Positions 17,027-26,246 are shown, counted from the first letter of the stretch. The stretch: DNA of 64,000 nucleotides from JACKOB01 sp024234575 (GCA_051208035.1 JBPJFZ010000003.1:310001-374000), one strand, 5' to 3'. Notes: generated from the sequence alone by a model not told the origin. Translations and numbers: made by a program.

Positions 17027-17136
17027 TGCTGGTTGCCCGACAACGTATCTACCTTTTTCCTGTTAACCCAGACCGGTGCGGGCTATAGTCATACAACCCT
17101 TAAACACTCACTCAACGACTAATCAGGAGTGCTCGC

Positions 17137-17853
17137 TTGTTGATTGTGCTCTTCGCGTCTTGCGTCATTCTTATCGCAACGATGGTGCAAACGGTTGTTG
17201 GTTTTGGCCTGGCGTTGATTTCTGTGCCCATTTTAGTGTTGTTAGAACATGAGATGGTGCCGGCCCCCATTGTTTTAATCGCCTTCGTCCAGCTTTTTCT
17301 CAGCAGTTGGTCACATCGTGCTCATATCCAGTGGAGGCCATTGCTTTTTGCCTTTGCTGGTCGTATTCCGGGCACTTTGTTAGCCGTTTGGGCGATGACG
17401 GTTTTTGGCATGGCCGGCATTCAAGTCTTTATAGGTCTTTCAGTATTATTGGCCGTTGCGCTGAGTATTTCTTCGTGGCAAGTGCAGCCAACCAATCGAG
17501 CCCACGCAATTGCCGGATTCTTTTCCGGATTTACCGGCACCACAACAGCAATCGGTGGACCGCCCATCGCCCTGCTATACCAAAGAGAAAGTGGGGATAG
17601 AGTTCGAGGAAACCTTTCTGCCTATTTTCTAATTGGTAGTGTAATGTCATTAGCTGGGATGGCCTGGGCCGGCTATGTGACAACCCAAAGTTTTGTTTAT
17701 GCAGTGTACTTTTTACCCTCAACGCTCATTGGTTATCGCTTGGGAATGTTGTTAAAGCACCGCCTTAAACCAGATTTTATGCGGCCAGCAGTGCTTGGTT
17801 TATGCACAGGTGCCGGCCTGTTGGTGTTGTGGCAAGCGTTGCTGGAAGGTTAG
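17137..17853 (+). CDS. TauE/SafE-family membrane transporter
   Basis: 238-residue multi-pass inner-membrane protein of the sulfite exporter TauE/SafE family, with about seven to eight hydrophobic helices and the two typical half-repeats (TMVQTVVGFGLALISVPILV and HAIAGFFSGFTGTTTAIGG). These carriers move sulfite, sulfoacetate or other organic acids outward (family knowledge). The start is TTG at 17137, with AGGAG at 17125-17129. It diverges from the MBL-fold/LysR genes and ends 6 nt from the convergent hydrolase gene. Substrate unknown. Confidence 0.85.
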   Translation: MLIVLFASCVILIATMVQTVVGFGLALISVPILVLLEHEMVPAPIVLIAFVQLFLSSWSHRAHIQWRPLLFAFAGRIPGTLLAVWAMTVFGMAGIQVFIGLSVLLAVALSISSWQVQPTNRAHAIAGFFSGFTGTTTAIGGPPIALLYQRESGDRVRGNLSAYFLIGSVMSLAGMAWAGYVTTQSFVYAVYFLPSTLIGYRLGMLLKHRLKPDFMRPAVLGLCTGAGLLVLWQALLEG

Positions 17854-17859
17854 CCTAGT

Positions 17860-18861
17860 CTAGCGGCTGGCGTGCTTGAGAGAGAAACGGAATATCTTAT
17901 CCTGCACATCGCTGGTTAAACTGGCCAAATGTCCCGCGTCATCAATAAGGTTTAACTGGCAATCAGGTACTTGTGAGCAAATGTGCTCGGCAAATTGCCA
18001 GGGAACAAAGGTGTCTTTTTTGCCTTGGATAACCTGTACCGGAACTTGTACCTGCTTTAGTTTAAATTCCCAAGGCGCCCACTGTGTTTCTAAATCCTGT
18101 TTAACCCCCTGAATGTCTTGCGTTAACGCCGCCTTCTGTGACGCAGCGAAGAGGTCTCTTTTCCAGGTTTCGTTTAGAACGGCCTTATCACTTTCGGTCA
18201 TTTCTGCCATGGCCATGCGCATATAAAATTTTGGAAAGTGTCGTTCAGTCCACTGCGTTGCATCTAAAACGATATTAAACAATCGTGGTCGGCTTTCGGA
18301 CAGCTCAGGGCCTTTTAGTCCCTTTTCGTCCATAAGCTGAACTGCCTGGGGGTACTCGCCAAAGTCGGTGTAGCCTGAGGCTGAAATGACAAAATCAACA
18401 CGCTGGCTTGTCTCAAATCCGGCAGCCAACGATGGTGGCCCACCGCTTGACCAACCCATGGCCCCGTAATGATTAATACCCAGCTTATCTGCGATTCTTT
18501 CGACATCCTTTGCGTAGTCTGTGAGCGAGTAAGGCGTGACGTAGTCCGAGCCGCCAAACCCCGGTCGATCAAAAGAAATGAGTCGAAAGCCATGCTCCAT
18601 CGCCTTGTCGGCAAAGAAAGCCACTTCTAAACGAGAGCCGGGATTACCATGGGCGTAAAAAATAGGGTAGGAGTCACTTGCCCCGCTTTCTCTGATGGCA
18701 ACTTGTCGCCCTTCAAGTGTCATCTCATAGTCACGAATTGAAACCTTTTTAGATATTTCTATCACTTGCGTATCAATTGGCTCGTTGGCACAACCGCTAA
18801 AAGATGAGGCTGCTGCTGTCGCGAAAATCACGGCGCAGACGCTCGTTATAATTTTGGACAT
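17860..18861 (-). CDS. Lipoprotein alpha/beta hydrolase
   Basis: 333 residues. The N terminus is a lipoprotein signal with Cys24 in SSFSGCANEP (a slightly unusual lipobox with Phe at -3). The alpha/beta-hydrolase fold shows the oxyanion block AHGNPGSR, nucleophile Ser138 in MGWSSGG, the acid in QGKKDTFVP and the base in DDAGHLAS. It should be a membrane-anchored esterase, epoxide hydrolase or similar; the substrate is not inferable. It has its own promoter region (18862-18970), shared with divergent fadH. Confidence 0.82.
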   Translation of the reverse strand: MSKIITSVCAVIFATAAASSFSGCANEPIDTQVIEISKKVSIRDYEMTLEGRQVAIRESGASDSYPIFYAHGNPGSRLEVAFFADKAMEHGFRLISFDRPGFGGSDYVTPYSLTDYAKDVERIADKLGINHYGAMGWSSGGPPSLAAGFETSQRVDFVISASGYTDFGEYPQAVQLMDEKGLKGPELSESRPRLFNIVLDATQWTERHFPKFYMRMAMAEMTESDKAVLNETWKRDLFAASQKAALTQDIQGVKQDLETQWAPWEFKLKQVQVPVQVIQGKKDTFVPWQFAEHICSQVPDCQLNLIDDAGHLASLTSDVQDKIFRFSLKHASR

Positions 18862-18970
18862 TTTATTGCCTTTGGGTTGATGTGCTTGGATGAATCGTCG
18901 ATGTGGGTTGATTTCCCGCGTTGCGCATAGTAAACATACGCGCAGTAAAAATCATCCTTCGGAGAATAAT

Positions 18971-21004
18971 GTGACGCAATCTTATCCTAATTTACTCAAA
19001 CCTCTTGATCTTGGTTTCACTCAACTTAAAAATCGCGCCATCATGGGCTCAATGCACACCGGCCTTGAAGATCGTTTGTGGAATTACGACAAGCTTGCCG
19101 CCTACTTCGCAGAGCGCGCAAGGGGCGGTGTTGGACTCATAGTTACCGGAGGCTATTCGCCAAGTCTTGAAGGTGAGCTGGCGCCTTTTTCCTCGAACTT
19201 GACGCATCCGCTAGTATTACCATGGCATAAAAAAGTGACGGCAGCCGTGCATAAAGAGGGGGGGAAAATTGCCATGCAGATTTTGCATGCCGGGCGCTAT
19301 GCTTATCAGCCTTTGGCAGTTTCTGCGAGTGCAGAAAAGTCTCCGATAAGTCCCTTCAAGCCACGAGCATTGAGCGCGAAAGGTATCGAGAAACAGATTA
19401 GCGCTTACGCCCGATGCGCCAAATTGGCCCGTTCAGCAGGCTATGATGGCGTCGAAATCATGGGCTCAGAAGGGTACTTTATTAACCAGTTTTTATGTAA
19501 GCGTACCAACAAACGCACAGACGAGTGGGGTGGTGCCTTTGAAAACCGGATGCGCTTGCCAGTTGAGATTGTAAAGCGTGTGCGAAAAGCGGCCGGTGAT
19601 GACTTCATTATTATCTATCGTTTGTCGATGATTGATTTAGTTGAAGACGGCCACACCTGGGAAGAAGTTGTCATGCTGGGGAAAGCCATCGAGGCGGCTG
19701 GGGCCACCATCATTAATACAGGCATTGGCTGGCATGAAGCACGGGTGCCTACCATTGTGACGTCGGTGCCAAGAGCTGCATTCTCTTGGGTAACGAAGAA
19801 GTTTCGTAAAGAAGTTTCAATTCCGGTTGTTACCAGTAACCGTATTAATACACCTGAAGTCGCCGAGAAAATACTTGCCGATGGTGACGCAGATCTGGTC
19901 TCGATGGCCCGGCCATTTCTGGCTGACCCGGAATTTATTCTCAAGGCATCCGAAAACCGGGCGGATGAGATTAATACCTGCATCGCCTGTAATCAGGCTT
20001 GCTTAGATCACGTATTCAAAGCCCAGCGAGCAAGTTGCCTGGTTAATCCTCGCGCCTGTTTCGAAACTGAGCTGACCTACCCACGAGCCAAATCAGCCAA
20101 GCATATTGCTGTTGTTGGCGCAGGTCCGGCAGGACTTGCCGCGGCGACGGTTGCCGCTCAGCGAGGGCATCTCGTGTCGCTGTTTGATCAGGCGGATGAT
20201 ATTGGTGGCCAGTTTAATATGGCGAAGCAAATCCCAGGCAAAGAAGAGTTTCACGAAACGATTAGATATTTCCGTAAACAGCTGGCGTTAAACGGCGTGC
20301 GCTTGCGACTGGGTGAGCGAGTGGATGTAGAAAGCCTGAAAAAAGGCAGCTTTCATGAAGTCATCGTCGCGACAGGGGTCGAAGCACGAGCATTGAAACT
20401 GGCCGGCGCAGATCATCCCAAAGTGTTGTCTTATATTGATGTCCTTCGCCACAAAAAGCCGGTGGGCAAATCTGTTGCGGTTATCGGTGCTGGCGGAATC
20501 GGTTTTGATATCAGCGAGTATCTGGTACACAACGAAGGTGAGGCACCCAGTTTGGATATCAAACTTTGGCAAAAAGAGTGGGGTATCGACAGCACGATTA
20601 AAGCACCTGGCGGGCTCGCTGTGAAAGGCAAGCAACCCACACCCCCGGCACGACAGATATATCTGTGCCAGCGTAAAACCAGCAAAGTCGGTGCGGGTTT
20701 GGGTAAAACTTCGGGTTGGGTACACAGAACAACGCTGCAGGATAAGAAAGTTGAGATGATAGCCGGTGTCAACTACGAGAAAGTTGATGATGCTGGTTTG
20801 CATATCACAGTGAATGGGCAGCCCCGTTTGCTGGCAGTCGACAATGTTATTGTCTGTGCCGGTCAGGAACCTTGCCGATCATTGTTTGATGAGCTGGTAG
20901 CAGCAGGGGTGTCGGCACATATCATTGGCGGTGCTGACGTTGCTGCAGAGCTGGACGCCAAGCGTGCTATTCGCCAGGGATCAGAGCTTGCAGCAAGACT
21001 ATAG
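18971..21004 (+). CDS. fadH: 2,4-dienoyl-CoA reductase (NADPH), FadH
   Basis: 677 residues, near the 672 of E. coli FadH. It has an Old-Yellow-Enzyme FMN barrel (residues ~1-330), a 4Fe-4S cluster motif CIACNQACLDHVF followed by SCLVNPRAC, an FAD-binding region starting at VVGAGPAGLAAA, and an NADPH Rossmann motif VIGAGGIGFD. It reduces 2,4-dienoyl-CoA to 3-enoyl-CoA during breakdown of unsaturated fatty acids. The GTG at 18971 follows GGAGA (18961-18965); the longer in-frame start at 18890 has no such site. The minus-strand small RNA downstream ends 17 nt from its stop codon. Confidence 0.9.
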   Translation: MTQSYPNLLKPLDLGFTQLKNRAIMGSMHTGLEDRLWNYDKLAAYFAERARGGVGLIVTGGYSPSLEGELAPFSSNLTHPLVLPWHKKVTAAVHKEGGKIAMQILHAGRYAYQPLAVSASAEKSPISPFKPRALSAKGIEKQISAYARCAKLARSAGYDGVEIMGSEGYFINQFLCKRTNKRTDEWGGAFENRMRLPVEIVKRVRKAAGDDFIIIYRLSMIDLVEDGHTWEEVVMLGKAIEAAGATIINTGIGWHEARVPTIVTSVPRAAFSWVTKKFRKEVSIPVVTSNRINTPEVAEKILADGDADLVSMARPFLADPEFILKASENRADEINTCIACNQACLDHVFKAQRASCLVNPRACFETELTYPRAKSAKHIAVVGAGPAGLAAATVAAQRGHLVSLFDQADDIGGQFNMAKQIPGKEEFHETIRYFRKQLALNGVRLRLGERVDVESLKKGSFHEVIVATGVEARALKLAGADHPKVLSYIDVLRHKKPVGKSVAVIGAGGIGFDISEYLVHNEGEAPSLDIKLWQKEWGIDSTIKAPGGLAVKGKQPTPPARQIYLCQRKTSKVGAGLGKTSGWVHRTTLQDKKVEMIAGVNYEKVDDAGLHITVNGQPRLLAVDNVIVCAGQEPCRSLFDELVAAGVSAHIIGGADVAAELDAKRAIRQGSELAARL

Positions 21005-21020
21005 TCCGGAGAGATTGTTT

Positions 21021-21195
21021 CCGAACAAAAGAAAAAGGCGGTGGGCATGTGCCTACCGCCTTAACATTTTCATATCAAAAGACATAAAAGAAATAGGGTT
21101 GGATTTGAATCTCCAGAAAACAGCGGAGGTACTGCTCAACCCTCCGCACATGGGGATACTACTCAAATCCACGATTTAAGATTATGTCATCCCGC
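21021..21195 (-). ncRNA. Predicted small RNA, copy A
   Basis: Reading the minus strand: a -10 box, a conserved 5' block (ACATAATCTTAA), a nested hairpin and a strong intrinsic terminator. The outer stem pairs 21101-21108 (GGATTTGA on the plus strand) with 21163-21170; a second helix pairs 21109-21115 with 21151-21157; an inner helix pairs 21123-21129 (GCGGAGG) with 21141-21147. The terminator stem is at 21035-21062, followed by a U-rich run ending in TTTTTCTTTTGTTC. Copy B (21303-21452) has the same order of parts, and its outer stem differs by four compensatory base pairs. No ORF explains this. The 5' end is estimated from the -10 box. Confidence 0.75.
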
Positions 21196-21201
21196 CTAAG
21201 C

Positions 21202-21207
21202 ATTCTA
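21202..21207 (-). promoter_or_regulatory. -10 box of small RNA A
   Basis: TAGAAT on the minus strand, exactly 13 nt before the conserved block, the same distance as TATAAT in copy B. No clear -35 box is seen. Confidence 0.55.
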
Positions 21208-21302
21208 TGTGTATTCGGTAATGAGTTGTTAGCAAGTGATGCAAAGGTTAGAGGTGTGTATCTGCTTGTGTTTATTTGTAATTTCTGTCAAAGCGCATAA
21301 TT

Positions 21303-21452
21303 TTTGAACAAAAGAAAAAGGCGGTGAGCATTTGCGCACCGCCTTTGAAAAAACAACAATTCGAAAGGTCTGAAAGGAATTAGTCCGAGCTTGCAACTAT
21401 TTAACGTGAAAGTTACAACGCAAGCTCACAGCTTAAGACTATGTGTTCTGTG
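21303..21452 (-). ncRNA. Predicted small RNA, copy B
   Basis: Paralogue of copy A, upstream of it on the minus strand. It has the conserved ACATAGTCTTAA block, an 8-bp stem (21387-21394 GAGCTTGC on the plus strand, with 21420-21427 GCAAGCTC), a small inner stem, a pyrimidine-rich linker similar to copy A, and a terminator (21317-21329 with 21334-21346) followed by the same TTTTTCTTTTGTTC run. Stem start and promoter spacing match copy A to the base. About 150 nt long. Confidence 0.75.
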
Positions 21453-21458
21453 TCACAA

Positions 21459-21464
21459 ATTATA
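21459..21464 (-). promoter_or_regulatory. -10 box of small RNA B
   Basis: Consensus TATAAT on the minus strand, 13 nt upstream of the conserved block. Confidence 0.65.
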
Positions 21465-21588
21465 GATGCAAAAGGTAAGCAAATGTGTGTTTTCGCAACA
21501 ATATGTAATGAAGTGTAAGTGGTGGGCGAGGTGTCATTAAAAGAGGGGTGCTGGCAGATTTTTTGGGTGCTGCCAGCGATAGGTATTG

Positions 21589-22575
21589 CTAGCTCTGATT
21601 AACAATCTCATCGGCAATTTCAAGCCAGCGCGTAACAAAGATCCCGCCAGTATCATAGGCATAATGCAACTTGCGGTGCACCGCTTTTTCCAGTTGTTGC
21701 GCAGTAGGCATTGGTTCTTGATTATCTGCTGCGCAAACACTGGTGCCAGCTTGTACCGAAATAAATCCTGCAGTCGTTTTAAAGGCTTTCAGGCTGATGC
21801 CATCGTGTACTCTTCGAAAGCAGCTGGTGGTGCAGTGATCAAGCGAGTTGAAATGTGTTACCACAGAAAACTGGTTTTCGCTGATTCGACAGGCGGCATC
21901 CAAAGGTCGGATGAGGTGGCGTAACCGGCGTGATATACCAACAGCGATTTCTTCCATAATTGCCGGACTATATTGCGTCTTCAGTTGATGCCAGTTGCGA
22001 ATGCCAATTAGCAAGTAGCTGGTTGCTCCACCCCGCGAGTCAGACTGTCGCAACGACTCATTAATTCTGCGAATCGCATATTGTTGGTTGCCAAGGCCTG
22101 TTTCCATATCAACAATATTTTTGCTTTCAAGTTCTTTGTTGTTCTCAAGCAGTAACTGACTCGCCAGAATTGCCGAGTTCTGCATGTCGGAAATACGGTC
22201 AGCGGCAAAAATACGTGGCAGCAATTGTTTGTTCATGTCGGACTTGTAAATAAAGTCGTCGACGCCTCGGTCGAATGCTTCAGAGAGAGCTTCAACGCCT
22301 TCTTTGGCTGTTAGCAGAATAATGTAGGTAAAGTGATTCGTTTGTTCATCTATTTGACGAACCCTGGCTGCCATTTCCAGACCGTCAATTTCCGGCATCA
22401 GCCAGTCTGCGACCAAAACACTGACGGCGCGCTCTTCAATCATGGATAACGCAGACATCGCATTATTGGCAAATCGCACATCCCTATAGCCTGCTCTGGT
22501 TAGCGTTTTGCCAATGACAGTGCTGCTGAATTTTGCGTCATCAACGACCAGAATAGGTAAGTCCAGGTTTGGCAT
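21589..22575 (-). CDS. Response regulator with degenerate GGDEF domain
   Basis: 328 residues. The receiver (1-125) has the acidic pair VVDDAKFS, the phospho-acceptor in VLVADWLMPEIDGLEMA and the lysine in FIYKSDMNK. A linker helix leads to a GGDEF-like domain beginning at VDMETGLGN (the DxLTGLxN motif), but the signature loop is SENQF, so it cannot be an active diguanylate cyclase. It may bind nucleotide or act by protein contact. It diverges from yajQ, a c-di-GMP-binding protein gene, which suggests linked c-di-GMP signalling (inference). The upstream intergenic region has a long inverted repeat. Confidence 0.85.
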   Translation of the reverse strand: MPNLDLPILVVDDAKFSSTVIGKTLTRAGYRDVRFANNAMSALSMIEERAVSVLVADWLMPEIDGLEMAARVRQIDEQTNHFTYIILLTAKEGVEALSEAFDRGVDDFIYKSDMNKQLLPRIFAADRISDMQNSAILASQLLLENNKELESKNIVDMETGLGNQQYAIRRINESLRQSDSRGGATSYLLIGIRNWHQLKTQYSPAIMEEIAVGISRRLRHLIRPLDAACRISENQFSVVTHFNSLDHCTTSCFRRVHDGISLKAFKTTAGFISVQAGTSVCAADNQEPMPTAQQLEKAVHRKLHYAYDTGGIFVTRWLEIADEIVNQS

Positions 22576-22939
22576 AAATAATTTGTCCCGTTGCTCAGTT
22601 TTGTTATAGGTATAGTGAGGACTTTCGTCTTCTTCTAGACATCACATCAATAGGATATTGCAGTGTCTATTGCTAATTTTACGTCAGTTTGCCCATTGTC
22701 GATGGTTTTGGCGGCAGACAAGTATTTCCAGTAGTCGGCTGTGTAAATAGCCAAAAAACATCGTATAGATAAAGTTTGAAAACTTCTGGGTGCAGAGTTT
22801 GGGTTAAGTTGACCGAAAGTTTTCAGACGCTTGATTATAGTATAAAAGGGCTTATAACATGACCTACATATGCTTGTTTGTGTATTTTTGTTATTTTGTT
22901 CTCGTTTGATATGAGAAACCTAACCATAGGAGAGGATGA
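22576..22939. promoter_or_regulatory. Divergent promoter region with a 12-bp inverted repeat
   Basis: 364 bp between the receiver/GGDEF-like gene and yajQ. GTTTGAAAACTT (22774-22785) and AAGTTTTCAGAC (22817-22828) form an inverted repeat with one mismatch. Between and over it lies a candidate yajQ promoter: TTGACC (22809-22814), 18 nt, GATTAT (22833-22838). The repeat overlaps the spacer, so a bound regulator would block it. Confidence 0.45.
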
Positions 22940-23422
22940 ATGCCGTCTTTTGATACTGTATCTGAAGTTGATATGCACGAAGTTACCAACGCTGTTGATC
23001 AGGCAAACCGCGATTTAGATACGCGTTGGGATTTTAAAAATGTTGAAGCCTCATTTGAGCGTAAAGATGACATCGTGCAGCTTTCGGCAGAACAGGAGTT
23101 TCAGTTGGAGCAGATGGCCGATATGTTAAGAACGGCACTGTCAAAAAGAAAGCTGGACGTTAAATCGTTAGTAAAAGGAACTGTCTCCAAGTCTGGCAAG
23201 CAAACTAAGTGGGATTACAATATTCAGCAGGGAATAGACCAGCCGACCTGCAAAAAAATAGTGAAAATTATCAAAGATTCAAAAATTAAAGTTCAGGCGT
23301 CGATTCAGGGCGATAAAGTGCGCGTTACCGGTAAAAAGCGCGATGAATTGCAGGAAACAATGGCTTTGCTTCGAGCTGCTGAGTTGGATGTTCCATTGCA
23401 GTTTAATAACTTTCGGGATTAA
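22940..23422 (+). CDS. yajQ: YajQ family c-di-GMP-binding protein
   Basis: 160 residues, the normal length of YajQ. It starts with MPSFDTVSEVDMHEVTNAVD and includes RWDFKNVEASFERKDD and VKIIKDSKIKVQASIQGD, all family hallmarks of this two-domain alpha/beta fold. Xanthomonas and Pseudomonas homologues bind cyclic di-GMP and act with a LysR regulator (established). A strong AGGAGAGGATGA site precedes the ATG. Monocistronic; the 3' neighbour converges. Confidence 0.95.
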   Translation: MPSFDTVSEVDMHEVTNAVDQANRDLDTRWDFKNVEASFERKDDIVQLSAEQEFQLEQMADMLRTALSKRKLDVKSLVKGTVSKSGKQTKWDYNIQQGIDQPTCKKIVKIIKDSKIKVQASIQGDKVRVTGKKRDELQETMALLRAAELDVPLQFNNFRD

Positions 23423-23551
23423 TCGCCGCTATCTGTCTCCGGTTGGCGAAAGCACTTGGTTAGATTGCGATGTATTCTTTTTCTCTGTGCTTTCGCTGGC
23501 CTTGAAAACTTTTAAGTATTTGTTGATTCGCATTAGGCGCTTGATGTCAGA

Positions 23552-24640
23552 TTAGAATAAACCGACACCTCGATCGATATACTCAACGCGCTGCCTGGGA
23601 AGTCCATTGAACGCTTCACTCAGTCGCAGTTGTACGCCTCCTTCTGGAATGTTAAGAAAGGCTCCTGCACTTGTAAGCGTGTGTTGGCTATTTTCAGGGT
23701 TAAACCAGTTCATATTTTTAGTTTGGAAAGAGGCAAACAGACCTTCTACCGGCTTGTAAATGTTGTTGCTGCGCTCTCCAATATTAATGCTTTGATATTT
23801 GGTTAACGGAAAACAGGTCGGTATTCCGAACAGATTGCAATGATCTGTCGAAAAGTTGATCGTACCAATCAAGAAAATTGGACCAATGGAAAAAGGCGCG
23901 CCGTTCGGAATACCAATCCAACTGGCCCTGATCGGATCCAGCTCGCCTCCGGTACTATAGTCAATATCGGTGCCATTTATGCTAGGCCCAGAGACTAGCT
24001 CAGCTTTACTTTCGACTGGTGTTCTTCCTAGCAGAGCACCGGCAATACCTATCCACCATGGCCGGTTGGGAGCATCACTCAAAGCAGACGCGGTGTCTTT
24101 TAACTCTACTGGCAAATTACCTGTCAGGCTAAGAATATCGCCCCCCAGAGTACCTTGCGCCCCTTTAAATCCCATACGAATACCTACAGGAGTCTCATCT
24201 TCGATGGCGTATTCGATATAGGGATCAATCAACGTAAAGGGGACAATATCGCCGGCCTGATAATAATTGCCATCCGCTTGTACACCCGAATATTCGGCGA
24301 TAGTCCCCAACGAAAAATTCTTCATCCAAATGTCTGCCGGTTGTTCTTCCAGGCCTGGTTCAGTGCCGTTGCAGCTTGGACAGGCACTGCCGTTTTTGTA
24401 ACGGTGATACTCGCCAAGTTTAAGCTCCTCCGCATTCAACTGGGTCTTAATGGTCATGCCGAGATTAACCCGTACATAATCTCTTCCTTCCCAGGTATTC
24501 TGGTCTATTGTGATTATCGCCTGCCCTGAATACTCTCTCAGCTCGCCATTTTCAATTTCAACCAACTCAGCATGAGTATGGATCGCTATCAAAGACAACA
24601 TCGCTACAAAAACACGTGATTGCACTTTCTGCCATTTCAT
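23552..24640 (-). CDS. Exported protein of unknown function
   Basis: 362 residues with a Sec signal peptide (SRVFVAMLSLIAIHTHA, cleavage near HTHA). The mature part is beta-rich, with many polar/aromatic alternations, a CPSCNG pair that may form a disulfide or bind metal, and a predicted outer-membrane-like or periplasmic composition. I do not recognise the family. It stands alone with its own promoter in 24641-24757, directly next to the boundary of the mobile island. Confidence 0.6.
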   Translation of the reverse strand: MKWQKVQSRVFVAMLSLIAIHTHAELVEIENGELREYSGQAIITIDQNTWEGRDYVRVNLGMTIKTQLNAEELKLGEYHRYKNGSACPSCNGTEPGLEEQPADIWMKNFSLGTIAEYSGVQADGNYYQAGDIVPFTLIDPYIEYAIEDETPVGIRMGFKGAQGTLGGDILSLTGNLPVELKDTASALSDAPNRPWWIGIAGALLGRTPVESKAELVSGPSINGTDIDYSTGGELDPIRASWIGIPNGAPFSIGPIFLIGTINFSTDHCNLFGIPTCFPLTKYQSINIGERSNNIYKPVEGLFASFQTKNMNWFNPENSQHTLTSAGAFLNIPEGGVQLRLSEAFNGLPRQRVEYIDRGVGLF

Positions 24641-24757
24641 TTCTGCTACCTTGACTAGAATGTTCTTATTGTGATTTTTTTATTAGTAAGAACACTATCC
24701 CAGTCCGGTAAGTTTCGGACTATGTCCGCATCATGACAGGCATGTGTCTATTTTTAT

Positions 24758-25235
24758 CAGTTAGAAGAAAGTTGAGACATTCGTCACGTGAGAATGCAGT
24801 CTTTCAAGATAAGACTAAAATAAATGCGACAGACACCCTGTAAGTAGCTAGATGTTTTTTTTTAGAATGTCAGCTGAATTTCGCAACATCGACCGATTCG
24901 CCGGAAAATTACCGATGAGTAGCACTGAACACAATACGTTATTCACCATGCTCAAACAGTTGGTTGAGAGCAATGGCATCAACGTAACGGAAGACATGAA
25001 GGCGTTTTTGCGTTCACCGGAAGAAATAAAAACCCAAAAAGAAGGTTTTAACTTTGCGACCATGGCGTTGCATAGTGTTATTGGTATTGCCAATGACCCT
25101 GCAATTGGATTAAAAACAGCACGATTTATTTCCCCAAATGTTTTTCAGGGTTTGGGTTATCTATTCATGACCGCCACGACCCTACAGAGTGCATTCGAAA
25201 GAATTAGTGAATTACCGGCTTTATACAATAACGTT
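24758..25235. repeat. 478-bp direct repeat, left copy (araC fragment)
   Basis: Matches 32305-32716 plus 34041-34104 over the whole length with only a few differences (one deleted base near 24785, one T fewer in a poly-T run in the right copy, and isolated substitutions). It contains the upstream region and first third of an AraC-family gene. The two copies bracket the island. Confidence 0.92.
24867..25235 (+). pseudogene. AraC-family regulator gene, left fragment (5' part only)
   Basis: Encodes the N-terminal arabinose-binding-like part (FRNIDRF to LPALYNNV), then switches at 25236 into Tn3 transposase sequence, so the DNA-binding part is lost. The gene's 3' part is kept at the right end of the island (34041-34758). 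Translation may start at 24867 or at the ATG at 24915, which has a weak site. Confidence 0.85.
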
Positions 25236-25620
25236 CTTGGTCAGAAAACTATCTGGTTATAGCCAGAATCACCCTTTATTGAAAGCATTGACAGAGTACA
25301 ACCGCATGCTCAAAGCCATGTATTTACTGGATTACATTGATGATGCTAGTTTGAGAAGTTATGTTCAACGAGCGTTGAATCGCGGTGAAGCCTATCATCA
25401 GCTACGCAGAGCCATTGCCAATGTAAATGGCAATCGGTTTCGAGGAAAAAACGATGATGAGATCAGTTTGTGGAATGAATGTGCCAGGTTACTAACCAAT
25501 GCCATTATCTACTTCAATTCTTTGATACTAACTCGCTTACTCGAATATTTTGAGCAAAAGGGGGATGATAAAAAACTCCAAATTATCAAACAAGAATCGC
25601 CTGTTGCCATCCACGGCTAG
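25236..25620 (+). pseudogene. Tn3-family transposase, C-terminal fragment
   Basis: The frame 25237-25620 reads LVRKLSGYSQNHPLLKAL, then LNRGEAYHQLRRAIANVNGN, which matches the C-terminal region of Tn3-family TnpA (VVRKLSSY..., LNKGEARNALARA). About 125 residues remain of roughly 1,000. No Tn3 terminal inverted repeat was found after the stop. Confidence 0.85.
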
Positions 25621-26246
25621 AGTTGCTCAAGTGGCTGGTTTCTCACTTCATGCTGGTGTGATGGCAGAAGCTCATCAAAGGGATAAACTGGAGAGGCTAC
25701 GCCGATATATTCCCCGTCCTGCTGTATCGGAGAAGCGCTTGTGTGTAACCAGTAATGGACAGATTCGATACCCGCTGAAGACACCTTACCGCAACGGAAC
25801 CACACACGTCATTTTCGAGCCCTTGGATTTTATCGCAAAACTGGCTGCTCTTGTGCCCAAGCCGCGAGCCAACCTGACCAGATTCCACGGAGTCTTCGCA
25901 CCAAGGGATAAGCTCCGAGACAAAGTAATACCAGGTAAAATGAAACGGAAAAGGGAGGCACCAAATCAACAGGGCAGCCAGTCCCCAGCTGAACGACGTG
26001 CTTCCATGACCTGGGCACAGCGACTGAAACGTGTATTCAACATCGATATTGAGACCTTCAACCAGTGTGGTGGCAAGGTCAAAGTGATTGTCGATGCGTC
26101 GAACCGATGTATTGAAGAGCGAGTCGTCGCACCGTCCAGATGTTATTCAGAGAATTCTTGCTCACCTGGATGGCAAAGAAACCGAAGAAAAACTAGCCCT
26201 TATTCCTGAAAGCCGGGCTCCTCCACAGCAAGACCTATTTTACTGA
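25619..26246 (+). pseudogene. IS91-family transposase fragment (frameshifted)
   Basis: VAGFSLHAGVMAEAHQRDKL, RRYIPRPAVSEKRL, LKTPYRNGTTHVIFEPLDF and MTWAQRLKRVFNIDIETFNQ are diagnostic of the C-terminal half of IS91/ISCR transposases. A frameshift near 26105-26140 moves the end of the protein into another frame (VIQRILAHLDGKETEEKLAL), ending at 26246. It starts immediately at the Tn3 fragment, so the two remnants are fused. Confidence 0.85.
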
